DNA of 13,464 nucleotides from JAJRRH01 sp047638815 (GCA_047638815.1 JBLIMR010000063.1:1-13464); one strand, 5' to 3'. Counted from the first letter of the stretch, positions 1 to 7,169 are shown. A program made the numbers and translations. Notes: generated by a model not told the origin, from the sequence alone.

Positions 1-1404
1 GCAACGGGATATATTGGTAAAAGACTACTACCAGTGCTAATTGAATTAGGGCATGAAGTAATTTGTTGTGTTAGGGATATTAAACGATTCAATCCAACTG
101 ATTCTTTAAGAGAAAGAATTACTATACTTAAATTAGACTTATTAGATAAAACTTCTTTAGAAAATATTCCGAAAGACATTGACGGTGCTTATTATTTGGT
201 GCATTCCATGTCATCATCCAGAGACTATCAATCTTTGGAAGAAACTTCTGCAATAAACTTTAGAGATGCACTTAAAAAAACAAATGTAAATCATGTTGTA
301 TATTTAAGTGGCATTGTTAATGAAACTGAACTATCTCAGCATTTGACATCTAGAAAAAATGTAGAAATGGAATTGAGTAAAGGAGGTTATAATTTTACTG
401 CACTAAGGGCAGGAATTATAATCGGTTCTGGTAGCGCTTCTTTCGAAATTATTAGAGATCTAGTAGAAAAACTACCTGTTATGATTACCCCGAAATGGCT
501 CCTAACAAAATGTCAACCTATTGGAATTTCAGATGTTATCGAGTTTCTCTCTAAATCATTATTTAATCCAAAAACGTTTAATGAAAATTTTGATATCGGT
601 GGACCTGATGTATTGTCTTACAAAAAGATGCTCTTGGATTTTGGAAAAGTGCGGAATTTAAAACGAAAAATATTAATTGTTCCTATAATGACTCCCAAGC
701 TTTCTTCTTATTGGCTTTATTTCGTTACATCTACCTCATACAACCTGGCCACATCTCTCGTACACAGTATGAAAATAGAAGTGATTTGTCGTGATAATCA
801 GTTGAACACTATTCTTGGTGTTAATCCATTAAGCTATAAAGATTCTTTAAAAAGAGCTTTCAGTAAAATTGAGACTAACGAAATTATTTCAAGTTGGAAA
901 GATGCTTATTCTAGCAGTGGATTAAACTTTAACATATCTGAATATATCCAGGTGCCCGTTTTTGGATGTTTTAAAGATAGTAGGATGAGACCTTTTGAAA
1001 ATCGTAAAGTTTGCGTAGATAAAATCTGGAGTATTGGAGGAAACACTGGATGGTATTATGGAAATTGGTTATGGAGAATTAGAGGCGTTATGGATAAAAT
1101 ATTTGGAGGTGTTGGGCTTAGAAGAGGTCGAACTAATCCATCTGCAATTAACATAGGTGATTCGATAGACTTTTGGCGAGTATTATATGCTAATAAAGAT
1201 GAAGGGCGATTACTCTTATTTGCTGAGATGAAACTACCAGGAGAAGCTTGGCTAGAGTTTAAGGTGATTGATGGTGTACTCATGCAAACGGCAACTTTCA
1301 GGCCTTTAGGCTTGGCTGGCAGATTATATTGGTATGCCGTGTTCCCCTTTCATGGATATATCTTCAAGGGAATGATAAGAAATATAACTAAAAACAAAAG
1401 CTAA
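1..1404 (+). CDS. Atypical SDR / NAD(P)-binding protein with DUF2867-like C-terminus (5' partial)
   Basis: The reading frame is open to the left edge, so the true start lies outside the window; the GTG at 34 is only an internal codon. The first codons read ATGYIGKRLLP, the glycine-rich Rossmann loop (GxxGxxG type) of NmrA/YbjT-like atypical SDR proteins. Further Rossmann-fold marks are DIDGAYYLVHSMSSS, HVVYLSG, and the RAGIIIGSGSASFEI stretch. The last third (about 900-1395), with GNTGWYYGNWLWRIRG, RTNPSAINIGDSIDFWRV and LPGEAWLEFKV, matches what I know as DUF2867, often fused to this fold. It is probably a cytosolic NAD(P)H-binding oxidoreductase or redox-sensor-like protein with unknown substrate. 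It ends with TAA and converges on the leftward pseudogene pair. Family assignment is firm; the biochemical role is not. Confidence 0.88.
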   Translation, partial: ATGYIGKRLLPVLIELGHEVICCVRDIKRFNPTDSLRERITILKLDLLDKTSLENIPKDIDGAYYLVHSMSSSRDYQSLEETSAINFRDALKKTNVNHVVYLSGIVNETELSQHLTSRKNVEMELSKGGYNFTALRAGIIIGSGSASFEIIRDLVEKLPVMITPKWLLTKCQPIGISDVIEFLSKSLFNPKTFNENFDIGGPDVLSYKKMLLDFGKVRNLKRKILIVPIMTPKLSSYWLYFVTSTSYNLATSLVHSMKIEVICRDNQLNTILGVNPLSYKDSLKRAFSKIETNEIISSWKDAYSSSGLNFNISEYIQVPVFGCFKDSRMRPFENRKVCVDKIWSIGGNTGWYYGNWLWRIRGVMDKIFGGVGLRRGRTNPSAINIGDSIDFWRVLYANKDEGRLLLFAEMKLPGEAWLEFKVIDGVLMQTATFRPLGLAGRLYWYAVFPFHGYIFKGMIRNITKNKS

Positions 1405-1455
1405 TCTGCATTAAAAAGGGGTTTAGCCAAAAATATTAGTTTTCATGGAATGATA

Positions 1456-1487
1456 GAAAACTCACAAGAAAGTGGCAGTGAAGTTTC
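1456..1487. terminator. Weak hairpin between convergent genes
   Basis: GAAAACTCAC at 1456-1465 pairs with GTGAAGTTTC at 1478-1487 at 8 of 10 positions, with a 12-base loop. It lies between the stop codons of convergent genes, and the rightward strand continues into a T-rich stretch at 1497-1509. It could act as a bidirectional terminator, but the stem is imperfect and GC-poor, so this is tentative. Confidence 0.3.
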
Positions 1488-1493
1488 TTAACC

Positions 1494-1829
1494 TCATTTT
1501 TTCTTTTTAGTTGACTTTGGGGGCATGCCATTAAAATACTCATAACTTTTATTGAAGAAATATTTCAAATATTTATCGTTCTCAAGCATTTTTTGAGGAA
1601 CAAGAACATACTCTTTCATAACACTATTATGCTGGATGGAAGGCTGCACTTCATATTTTGATGCATATTCCTCCGTATCTTCTTTATTCAATCTTATAGA
1701 TAACTTATCTTCTTTATCTATTAATGTGTACATCCTCCCATTCACAGAAGTATAAGGTGTCTTTTTTCCTTTTAATTCAGCATAAGGATGTGCTTCAATG
1801 AGGTCTATTTAAATATCGAAATTTGCCAT
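1494..1829 (-). pseudogene. TfoX-like small protein, interrupted by in-frame TAA at codon 7
   Basis: Leftward. The ATG at 1829-1827 lies six bases after the stop of the SRPBCC gene and begins MANFDI, then TAA (1811-1809), then continues in the same frame as IDLIEAHPYAELKGKKTPYT and SVNGRMYTLIDKEDKLSIRL to a TGA at 1496-1494. The stretch TPYTSVNGRMYTLID, followed by a KLSIRL strand and a VMKEYV segment, resembles the TfoX N-terminal-like family of roughly 110-residue proteins as I remember it; the restored length of about 110 codons fits. The part after the stop (from GTG 1745) is open for 83 codons and ends in a lysine-rich tail. A GTG re-initiation is possible but would lack the N-terminal helix. 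The lesion is either nonsense or the scar of a small indel. A sequencing error is the alternative. Confidence 0.65.
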
Positions 1830-1835
1830 TTGCAA

Positions 1836-2740
1836 TTATTTAATCCCAAAGTGTATATTAATTTCCAATTCATTTGGAGCAGTATCTTCAGGGCTATTTA
1901 AGTATTCTTCAACCAGATGTGTTTTCCTATTCGCTTTGAAGATCTTACTGTGTTTACGTGCATAGATTGCACTCCATGCATTTCTCACATGATAGTTGGA
2001 CCTTTATGATGTGTTGTATACACGGATGTAGAAGGGTAATTTGCTCTAAACATACCGTCTAGCAACTCTACCTCTCCAGACACAGGAACATCTGCAGTAT
2101 ATTGTACAATCCCTTTAGCTGGATCCCACTTGTGATATATTGAAAATGGATTCCCGGTTATTTGAGAAGCATATTTCCCTTTGATATGTTCTAACAATTT
2201 TGTGTAATCCATTGCCCCAGTAATACCTTTTGGGTTTGTATTTGTTTTAATGCCGATATGATCTCCTCCCTTGAAAGTGCCTGGCCCAACAAATGTTAAT
2301 TTAGAATGAATTACTCTCACTTCCATTTTTTCCTTCAACATTCTTAACCCTCGATCATAGTCCATGCCAATAAGAGCCTTGAACATTCTTAACATAAAGA
2401 AAGGCAATGAACTATCCATCAACCATCTCACTTCAGTATCTCCATCCACTTCTTTAAGAAAAAATCAAACTTTAGCTTTAGATTTTCACGGTTTAAGAAA
2501 AGTCAAATCGATGTCAATTCTACTATCAGTGACCGATATCATGTTCCTATTCCCATCTCCACTTACTGGTCCAGTCCATTCGTAATATTTACCCTCTGCA
2601 TTCACGGTCACTTTAGCATCTTGATCTGCTATCAACCAAGGACTCCATTCTGTCCAGGTGTGAAAATCAGAAATATACTTTTGCACTTCGTTTATCGGCT
2701 TATTGATAATTGCAGATTGGTCAACGTGAAATTTAGCCAT
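1836..2740 (-). pseudogene. SRPBCC + GyrI-like effector-binding protein, broken by two TGA codons and a frameshift
   Basis: Leftward, ATG 2740-2738 to TAA 1838-1836. The first 84 codons (MAKFHVDQSAIINKPINEVQ, then SDFHTWTEWSPW) are a typical SRPBCC/polyketide-cyclase-like start, the helix-grip fold of hydrophobic-ligand binding proteins. The frame then hits TGA at 2488-2486 and again at 2467-2465, yet continues unshifted as FFLKEVDGDTEVRWLMDSSLPF. The remainder (KLTFVGPGTFKGGDHIGIKT, IYHKWDP, VYTTHHKGP) looks like the GyrI-like/AraC effector-binding domain. After KGP (about 1997) the frame fails; one missing base there restores NYHVRNAWSAIYARKHSKIF and an EEYLNSPEDTAPNELEINIHFGIK end. The span is 905 bases, one short of 302 codons. 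The first TGA falls where I recall Trp (KPWKSKAKV) in relatives. Neighbouring intact genes use TGA as a stop, so recoding is unlikely. Confidence 0.72.
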
Positions 2741-2797
2741 CAGGACTTTTTTAAATTTAAATAGACTAATTTTTCATGAAAATAAGAAAAAAATCAC

Positions 2798-2833
2798 AAA
2801 AAAAAGCCGCACGTACCATTGAAACCGTGCTTT
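2798..2833 (-). terminator. Intrinsic terminator of the Lrp-family gene
   Basis: On the minus strand GCACG (2830-2826) and CGTGC (2813-2809) form a perfect five-base-pair stem with a 12-base loop, extendable by AAA/TTT across a three-base bulge, and the stem is followed by GGC and a run of eight T (2805-2798). It lies about 30 bases past the stop of the leftward regulator gene and before the SRPBCC pseudogene, so it likely ends the regulator transcript. Confidence 0.6.
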
Positions 2834-2860
2834 AAAAAATTTTATCAAGATAATCCAGCA

Positions 2861-3325
2861 TTAGAACAAAGGGATCACACTCGATCGCTTAACTTCATTT
2901 AAAACGAACGTACTTCTAATTTGAGTAACGTTTGGTAGGGCCGCCAATTTACCAGATGAAAATTGATGATACGCCTCAAGATCTTTAACGATAACTTTAA
3001 GCAAAAAGTCACTTATCCCTCCCATAAGGTAACATTCAATAACCTCTGGTATATCTTCAACTGCTTTGCTAAATGTTTCTATTTCATCTAGCTTCTGACT
3101 TTCCAATGAAACGGAACAAAACACAACCATTGAACTGTCGATTCTTCTGGAGTCCAGAACAGCGACATATTTATCGATCACACCCTCTTTTTCAAAGCGT
3201 TTTATTCTATCGTAAATCGGAGTTTTGGTCAAATTCAATTGATCCGCAATTTCCTTCACGTTCTTCTTCGAGTCCTTCTGAAGGATCTCTAAAAGCTGTT
3301 TATCTATTTCATCTAATTTTATCAT
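2861..3325 (-). CDS. Lrp/AsnC family transcriptional regulator
   Basis: A 154-residue protein of the usual Lrp/AsnC length. Residues about 5-55 (DEIDKQLLEILQKDSKKN, then VKEIADQLNLTKTPIYDRIK and GVIDKYVAVLD) are the AsnC-type winged helix-turn-helix. The rest is the RAM ligand-binding and oligomerisation domain, with CYLMGGISDFLLKVIVKDL and LPNVTQIRSTFVL. I chose the ATG at 3325-3323, which gives the normal MIKLDEID family start and has AAAGGAAA upstream. An in-frame ATG at 3373 with a strong AGGAGG only three bases before it would add 16 residues, and is a real alternative. It is divergent from the PLP-dependent sulfur amino acid enzyme, the arrangement in which Lrp-type proteins commonly control a neighbouring amino acid catabolic gene (for example mdeR/mdeA of Pseudomonas). 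The effector is probably an amino acid; methionine or a related compound is an inference from the neighbour only. Confidence 0.9.
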   Translation of the reverse strand: MIKLDEIDKQLLEILQKDSKKNVKEIADQLNLTKTPIYDRIKRFEKEGVIDKYVAVLDSRRIDSSMVVFCSVSLESQKLDEIETFSKAVEDIPEVIECYLMGGISDFLLKVIVKDLEAYHQFSSGKLAALPNVTQIRSTFVLNEVKRSSVIPLF

Positions 3326-3420
3326 AGGAAACTTTCCTTTTAAGTTAATCTGCCAAGCACTCTTTGGCAACATATTCCTCCTAAAATCATATTATACAGG
3401 TCAATTTACTTAATCATGGG

Positions 3421-3467
3421 TAATATTAGTTATTTTTTCCTAAACAATTTAGTTTTACAGAATATTA
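3421..3467. promoter_or_regulatory. Candidate operator: nested inverted repeats between divergent genes
   Basis: In the divergent spacer, TAATATT (3421-3427) is matched by AATATTA (3461-3467), and inside it CTAAA (3440-3444) is matched by TTTAG (3448-3452) around a three-base centre. The two dyads are nearly concentric (centres 3444 and 3446), with outer arms 40 bases apart, about four helical turns. An Lrp-type octamer or dimer site is a natural reading given the flanking regulator, but the region is very AT-rich, the arms are short, and it does not match the E. coli Lrp consensus. Confidence 0.4.
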
Positions 3468-3488
3468 TTACCAAATAAAACCTTTGAT

Positions 3489-4772
3489 ATGAAGCATAAA
3501 ATGAGGCCAGAAAGTTTAATGATGAGTCACGGATACAAACCAGAACTATCTGAGGGATCCCTCAAACCACCAATTTTTCAAACCTCAACTTTTGCCTTTA
3601 AAACTGCTGAAGAGGGTAAGGCCTTTTTTGAAATTGCTTATGGTATTAGAGAGAAAGAAAAAGGCGAAGAATTAGGCCTCATTTATAGCCGAATTAACAA
3701 CCCCAATCTTGAAATACTTGAAGATAGATTATGTCTATGGGATAAGGCAGATCAATGTGCTGTTTTTGAAAGTGGCATGTCTGCAATCAGCACGGTATTA
3801 TTAGAATTTCTGAAGCCAGGCGACCTACTACTTTACAGTTTACCAACCTACGGTGGAACAGATCATTTCATCAATTACTTCCTTAAGGATATTGGTGTTC
3901 ACTCCATTGGGTTTCGACCAGATCAAACGAAAGAAGAAATTATATCCATGATTGAGGAAACTGGTCACTCTGACAAGCTATCTTTAGTCTATATCGAAAC
4001 ACCAGCCAACCCAACAAACGAACTCATCGATATTGAGATGTGTAGAGCAATTTGCGATCACTTCGGATCAGAAGAAAAACGTGTTTTTTTAGCTACAGAT
4101 AATACATACATGGGACCACTTTGGTCCAGCCCATTGCAACATGGATCAGATATCGTAATATATTCTGCTACTAAATATATTGGTGGACACAGTGACCTTA
4201 TTGCTGGAGCTGTTCTTGGAAACGATTATGTCATGGGTAGAGTGAAAACACTGAGAACATTTTTAGGCAATATGGCTAGTCCTCATACCTGCTGGTTATT
4301 GCTTAGAAGCTTGGAAACCTTAAAGGTTCGTATGGAGCAACAGGCGCGATCGGCACAGGAAGTTGCAAAGTATCTTACGAAACACCCTCTTGTGAAGAAG
4401 GTACATTATCTCGGTTGTTTGGATGAAAATTCAAGAAGCTATGAAATATACAAGAGACAATACTCCTCCCCTGGTGCAATGATTTCTTTTGACATCATCG
4501 GAGGTGAAAAAGAAGCCTTTCAATTTTTAAATAATTTAAAACTTGTCAAACTTGCAGTAAGTCTTGGTAGTACCGAAAGTTTGGTTCAGCACCCTGCCTC
4601 AATGACCCATATTGGCCTTGATCCGGAATTGAAAATGAAAATTGGCATAACGGACAGCCTGATTAGGATATCAGTTGGCGTAGAGCATCATGAGGATTTA
4701 ATCGCTGACATTTCCAATAGCCTAGCCTTGATTAAACATAAAGATTTAAAGGAAGTGTTTTCCTCAAATTGA
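3489..4772 (+). CDS. Cys/Met metabolism PLP-dependent enzyme (cystathionine gamma-synthase/lyase family)
   Basis: A complete 427-residue fold-type I PLP enzyme. Visible family marks: YSRINNPN (66-73), where Tyr and Arg bind cofactor phosphate; SGM (95-97); the cofactor-stacking Tyr121 in LPTYGGT; Asp204 in LATDNTYMGP for the pyridine nitrogen; Lys229 in YSATKYIGGHSD as the Schiff-base lysine; SLGSTESLVQHPASMTH (358-374); and Arg393 in LIRISVGVEH for the substrate carboxylate. The family includes cystathionine gamma-synthase, gamma-lyase, methionine gamma-lyase and O-acylhomoserine sulfhydrylases; sequence alone does not settle which. The position of the active-site Cys of methionine gamma-lyase (YGC) is Gly123 here, arguing against a classical one. 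An insert around 48-63 (EIAYGIREKEKGEEL) precedes YSR. It is divergent from an Lrp-type gene and probably regulated by it. It ends with TGA, which is followed by hairpins. Confidence 0.92.
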   Translation: MKHKMRPESLMMSHGYKPELSEGSLKPPIFQTSTFAFKTAEEGKAFFEIAYGIREKEKGEELGLIYSRINNPNLEILEDRLCLWDKADQCAVFESGMSAISTVLLEFLKPGDLLLYSLPTYGGTDHFINYFLKDIGVHSIGFRPDQTKEEIISMIEETGHSDKLSLVYIETPANPTNELIDIEMCRAICDHFGSEEKRVFLATDNTYMGPLWSSPLQHGSDIVIYSATKYIGGHSDLIAGAVLGNDYVMGRVKTLRTFLGNMASPHTCWLLLRSLETLKVRMEQQARSAQEVAKYLTKHPLVKKVHYLGCLDENSRSYEIYKRQYSSPGAMISFDIIGGEKEAFQFLNNLKLVKLAVSLGSTESLVQHPASMTHIGLDPELKMKIGITDSLIRISVGVEHHEDLIADISNSLALIKHKDLKEVFSSN

Positions 4773-4779
4773 TAACGAT

Positions 4780-4800
4780 ATTTTGTTTTTTTTACAAAAT
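4780..4800. repeat. AT-rich hairpin after the PLP-enzyme gene
   Basis: ATTTTGT (4780-4786) and ACAAAAT (4794-4800) are perfect inverted arms around seven T. It starts eight bases after the TGA stop. The loop rather than the 3' flank is T-rich, so it is at best a weak terminator. Confidence 0.35.
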
Positions 4801-4809
4801 CACTTATTC

Positions 4810-4835
4810 ATGGATGCATCTTGTTAGACATCCAT
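4810..4835. repeat. Inverted repeat ATGGATG / CATCCAT
   Basis: Perfect seven-base arms at 4810-4816 and 4829-4835 with a 12-base loop, in the gap between the PLP-enzyme and aminotransferase genes and about 35 bases before a candidate -7 box. It could be part of a terminator with the preceding hairpin or an operator for the aminotransferase promoter. No T-run follows. Confidence 0.35.
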
Positions 4836-4869
4836 TATCAAGTAGTATAAAATTTACACTCAATATTTT

Positions 4870-4877
4870 TACATTTG
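4870..4877 (+). promoter_or_regulatory. Bacteroidota-type -7 box TACATTTG for the aminotransferase
   Basis: An exact match to TAnnTTTG, the known Bacteroidota -7 element, 15 bases before the TTG start. I see no clear TTG -33 element at 17-23 bases upstream, so support is only partial. Transcription from here would give a very short leader. Confidence 0.4.
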
Positions 4878-4892
4878 TAAGAAATCCTCAAC

Positions 4893-6071
4893 TTGAAAGA
4901 ACGTTTTCTCAATAGTGTCGCTCAGACAAGCCCTCATCCATTAGCTATAGAAGTTAATCGTGCTTCAGGCACATTTATTTGGGATAAAAAAGGGAAACGT
5001 TATTACGATTTGGTTTCTGGAATTGCCGTTTGTAACATCGGTCATTGTCACCCCAAAGTTGTAGGTGCAGTTAAAATCCAATTGGATAAATACATGCACG
5101 TTATGCCTTATGGTGAACTAGTGCAAGAACCACAAGTGAAATTGGCAGAGACCCTGAATGACATTCTACCAGAAGGATTAGATGTCAGCTATTTTGTAAA
5201 TTCTGGCGCTGAGGCAATTGAAGCATCATTAAAATTAGCCAAAAGATATACTGGTCGGACAGAGATAATTTCATTCAACAAATCTTACCACGGGAATACT
5301 CATGGCGCATTAAGCGTCTCTGGAAACGAAAGTAAAAAATACGCCTTCAGACCACTCCTACCCGGTGTTAAATTCATCGACTTTGATGTTCCGTCAGAAT
5401 TGATGAAAATCACAGAAGAAACTGCGACTGTTATTATTGAACCTATTCAAGGTGACGCTGGGGTTCGTGTTCCATCGGTTTCTTTTATGAAAGCGCTGCG
5501 AGCAAAATGTGATGAGACTGGTGCCCTTCTTATTTTTGATGAAATCCAAACAGGATTTGGTAGAACTGGAAAGATGTTTGCCTTGGAACATTTTGACATT
5601 CAACCAGATATTCTTGCCCTTGCCAAAGGCCTCGGAGGTGGCATGCCTATTGGTGCATTCGTTTCTTCCAAAAAAATAATGACAACCCTGACGCATAATC
5701 CCATGCTTGGTCACATAACCACCTTCGGTGGTCATCCTGTAAATTGTGCTGCAGCCATTGCCAATATCGATGTGCTTCGCAACGATAACATTGTTGAAGA
5801 TGTGGAACGTAAAGGAGCAATTTTCGAATCAATGCTTCAGCACGCTTCAATTATTGAAATTAGAAGAAAAGGATTGATGTTGGCCATAGAGTTCAATTCA
5901 TTTGAAACTGTGGAACGAATTGTGAAAGGATGCCTCGAAAAAGGAGTTATTACCTTTTGGTTTTTATCAAATAATGTGAGTTTTAGACTTCAACCTCCAT
6001 TGACTATTTCTGATATAGAAATAAAAAAGTCTTGCGAAATTATACTTCAAATTATTGAGGATGTAAGTTGA
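4893..6071 (+). CDS. Class III PLP-dependent aminotransferase (ornithine/acetylornithine type)
   Basis: A 392-residue protein of normal length for class III aminotransferases. Motifs in order: DLVSGIAVCNIGHCHP (39-54), NSGAEAIEAS (103-112) for phosphate binding, SYHGNTHGALSVSG (131-144), EPIQGDAGV (183-191), LIFDEIQTGFGRTG (213-226) with Asp216 contacting the pyridine nitrogen, Lys245 in LALAKGLGGGMPIGAF as the Schiff-base lysine, and TTFGGHPVNCAA (277-288). It transfers an amino group from an omega-amino donor to 2-oxoglutarate or a similar acceptor; the exact substrate (ornithine, acetylornithine, 4-aminobutyrate or other) is not decidable here. No arginine genes are nearby. The start must be TTG at 4893: the in-frame stop TAA at 4878-4880 leaves no ATG upstream, and MKERFLNSVAQTS is the expected family N-terminus. 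It lies 120 bases after the preceding gene and has a candidate promoter of its own. The stop is TGA. Confidence 0.9.
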   Translation: MKERFLNSVAQTSPHPLAIEVNRASGTFIWDKKGKRYYDLVSGIAVCNIGHCHPKVVGAVKIQLDKYMHVMPYGELVQEPQVKLAETLNDILPEGLDVSYFVNSGAEAIEASLKLAKRYTGRTEIISFNKSYHGNTHGALSVSGNESKKYAFRPLLPGVKFIDFDVPSELMKITEETATVIIEPIQGDAGVRVPSVSFMKALRAKCDETGALLIFDEIQTGFGRTGKMFALEHFDIQPDILALAKGLGGGMPIGAFVSSKKIMTTLTHNPMLGHITTFGGHPVNCAAAIANIDVLRNDNIVEDVERKGAIFESMLQHASIIEIRRKGLMLAIEFNSFETVERIVKGCLEKGVITFWFLSNNVSFRLQPPLTISDIEIKKSCEIILQIIEDVS

Positions 6072-6074
6072 CCA

Positions 6075-6106
6075 TTTGATTTTCGTGCAACCATTTCGTA
6101 ATTTTA
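6075..6106 (+). promoter_or_regulatory. Candidate Bacteroidota promoter for the secreted protein gene
   Basis: TTTG at 6075-6078 and TAATTTTA at 6099-6106 are 20 bases apart. The second is one base off TAnnTTTG. The ATG follows about 33 bases later. AT-rich context makes chance matches easy. Confidence 0.35.
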
Positions 6107-6139
6107 AACGTCAGATTTAATAGCCGTAAATATAAAGCC

Positions 6140-7117
6140 ATGAAAAATTTATATATCCTTGTCTTCACCATTTTAATCAGTAGTAATTTAAGTGCTCAAG
6201 TATCATCATCCTGCGAAGCCAGTGATGAAGTGATCCAAAATTACCTTGCCGATGCCGAATGGCTAAACTTTGAAATTACTCATGCACAAAGTTTACCAGG
6301 TGCCGATGATCCAAATCTCGATCAGGCGATTACCGATTCTATAATGAATGCCTTGGCGGCTGTGTACAATGCTACGTCTATACCTGAAAGAGATTCTGTT
6401 GTAGATGTATATTCTGTTCACACTTTCCCATTATACTTTCTGAATTCTTTAGTTATCGGAGCCAATAATGGTGTCACGTGGATCGATGAATTAATTGCAG
6501 GAAGCTACCCTACTTCAGATGCTACATTGAATTCGATCATAGACGAATACGGAATGACTATGATTGGATCAAACGTTTTTTCCAGCAATTCTTTCGTTCA
6601 ATTTGAAACAGACGAAAACTATAATATTACACCCATATTAAATGAACTTCTCACTGTGCCCGAAATGTTATATGCGGATGCAGATGGATACATCGGTGAT
6701 GGAAATGATCTAACTGGCGCTTTATATGAAGACCATACATTCTTAACTTATTCTATAGGCTGGGGAGACTGCCCTGCAGGGTGTATTTGTAATAGGTATT
6801 GGGATTTTAAAGTTTACCCAGATTGCTCGGTGGAGTTTGTTGGATCATATGGTTGCCCTTTGGAACCTGTGGGCATCTCAGAACATGCATTTGAAAATAT
6901 TACCGTTTCACCCAACCCAATTATTGACCACATTAACATCACCAATATTACTCAACCTTTGGAGTATGTTTTATTTAATACGTTAGGTGAAACAATCACA
7001 TCTGGCAGAACGCGAGGCGCAATTACTTATCTCGAAGGCCTAGGTAGAGGGGTATATTTGTTGCGCCTAAGTGATGATTTTGGTCATAATAAGACGATAA
7101 AAATTTTAAAAAATTAA
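6140..7117 (+). CDS. Secreted T9SS type A sorting domain protein with Cys-rich GWGDCPAGC motif
   Basis: A 325-residue protein. Residues 1-20 (MKNLYILVFTILISSNLSAQ) are a clear Sec signal peptide. Residues about 252-325 form a type IX secretion C-terminal sorting domain: ITVSPNPIIDHINI, a short beta segment, RGVYLLRLSD and the basic end KTIKILKN. The mature central region (about 25-240) has no enzyme motif I recognise. Its last part holds SIGWGDCPAGCICNRYWDFKVY and ends in a GSYGCP segment; with Cys25 there are six mature cysteines (25, 211, 215, 217, 229, 239), enough for three disulfides. I have a general memory of similar GWGDC-CxxGC segments in other Bacteroidota secreted proteins, without known function. 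It is expected at the cell surface or in the medium. It stands alone, with a candidate promoter before it and an AT-rich dyad after it. Confidence 0.85.
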   Translation: MKNLYILVFTILISSNLSAQVSSSCEASDEVIQNYLADAEWLNFEITHAQSLPGADDPNLDQAITDSIMNALAAVYNATSIPERDSVVDVYSVHTFPLYFLNSLVIGANNGVTWIDELIAGSYPTSDATLNSIIDEYGMTMIGSNVFSSNSFVQFETDENYNITPILNELLTVPEMLYADADGYIGDGNDLTGALYEDHTFLTYSIGWGDCPAGCICNRYWDFKVYPDCSVEFVGSYGCPLEPVGISEHAFENITVSPNPIIDHINITNITQPLEYVLFNTLGETITSGRTRGAITYLEGLGRGVYLLRLSDDFGHNKTIKILKN

Positions 7118-7149
7118 AGATCAGTCACATTGGATAAGGCCAGTTTTGA

Positions 7150-7169
7150 TTTTTAGAATTTTCTAAAAA
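7150..7169. repeat. 20-base AT-rich dyad after the T9SS protein gene
   Basis: TTTTTAGAA (7150-7158) and TTCTAAAAA (7161-7169) are perfect arms around TT. It lies 33 bases past the stop codon. It may be a weak bidirectional terminator or a protein-binding dyad; its AT richness argues against a stable RNA hairpin. Confidence 0.35.

Noticed and set aside
1836..2740. TGA read as tryptophan (alternative genetic code)
   Set aside because: TGA is the terminal stop of at least three genes here (4770-4772, 6069-6071 and the TfoX-like frame at 1496-1494), and the same gene also has a frameshift, so decay or error explains it better.
1405..2860. Insertion sequence or mobile element as cause of the decayed region
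   Set aside because: I found no terminal inverted repeats, target duplications or transposase-like sequence; the lesions are point changes and a one-base shift.
3323..3373. Longer Lrp-type start at 3373 (adds MLPKSAWQINLKGKFP)
   Set aside because: AGGAGG is strong but only three bases from that ATG, and the added residues are not typical of the family; the ATG at 3325 gives the normal start. Kept only as an alternative.
3437..3453. Match of the inner dyad to the E. coli Lrp consensus
   Set aside because: Position-by-position comparison shows fewer than half the consensus bases; only the symmetry is notable.
5394..5850. Antisense open frames within the aminotransferase gene
   Set aside because: Low-complexity or unrecognisable products lying opposite a strongly conserved coding frame; shadows.
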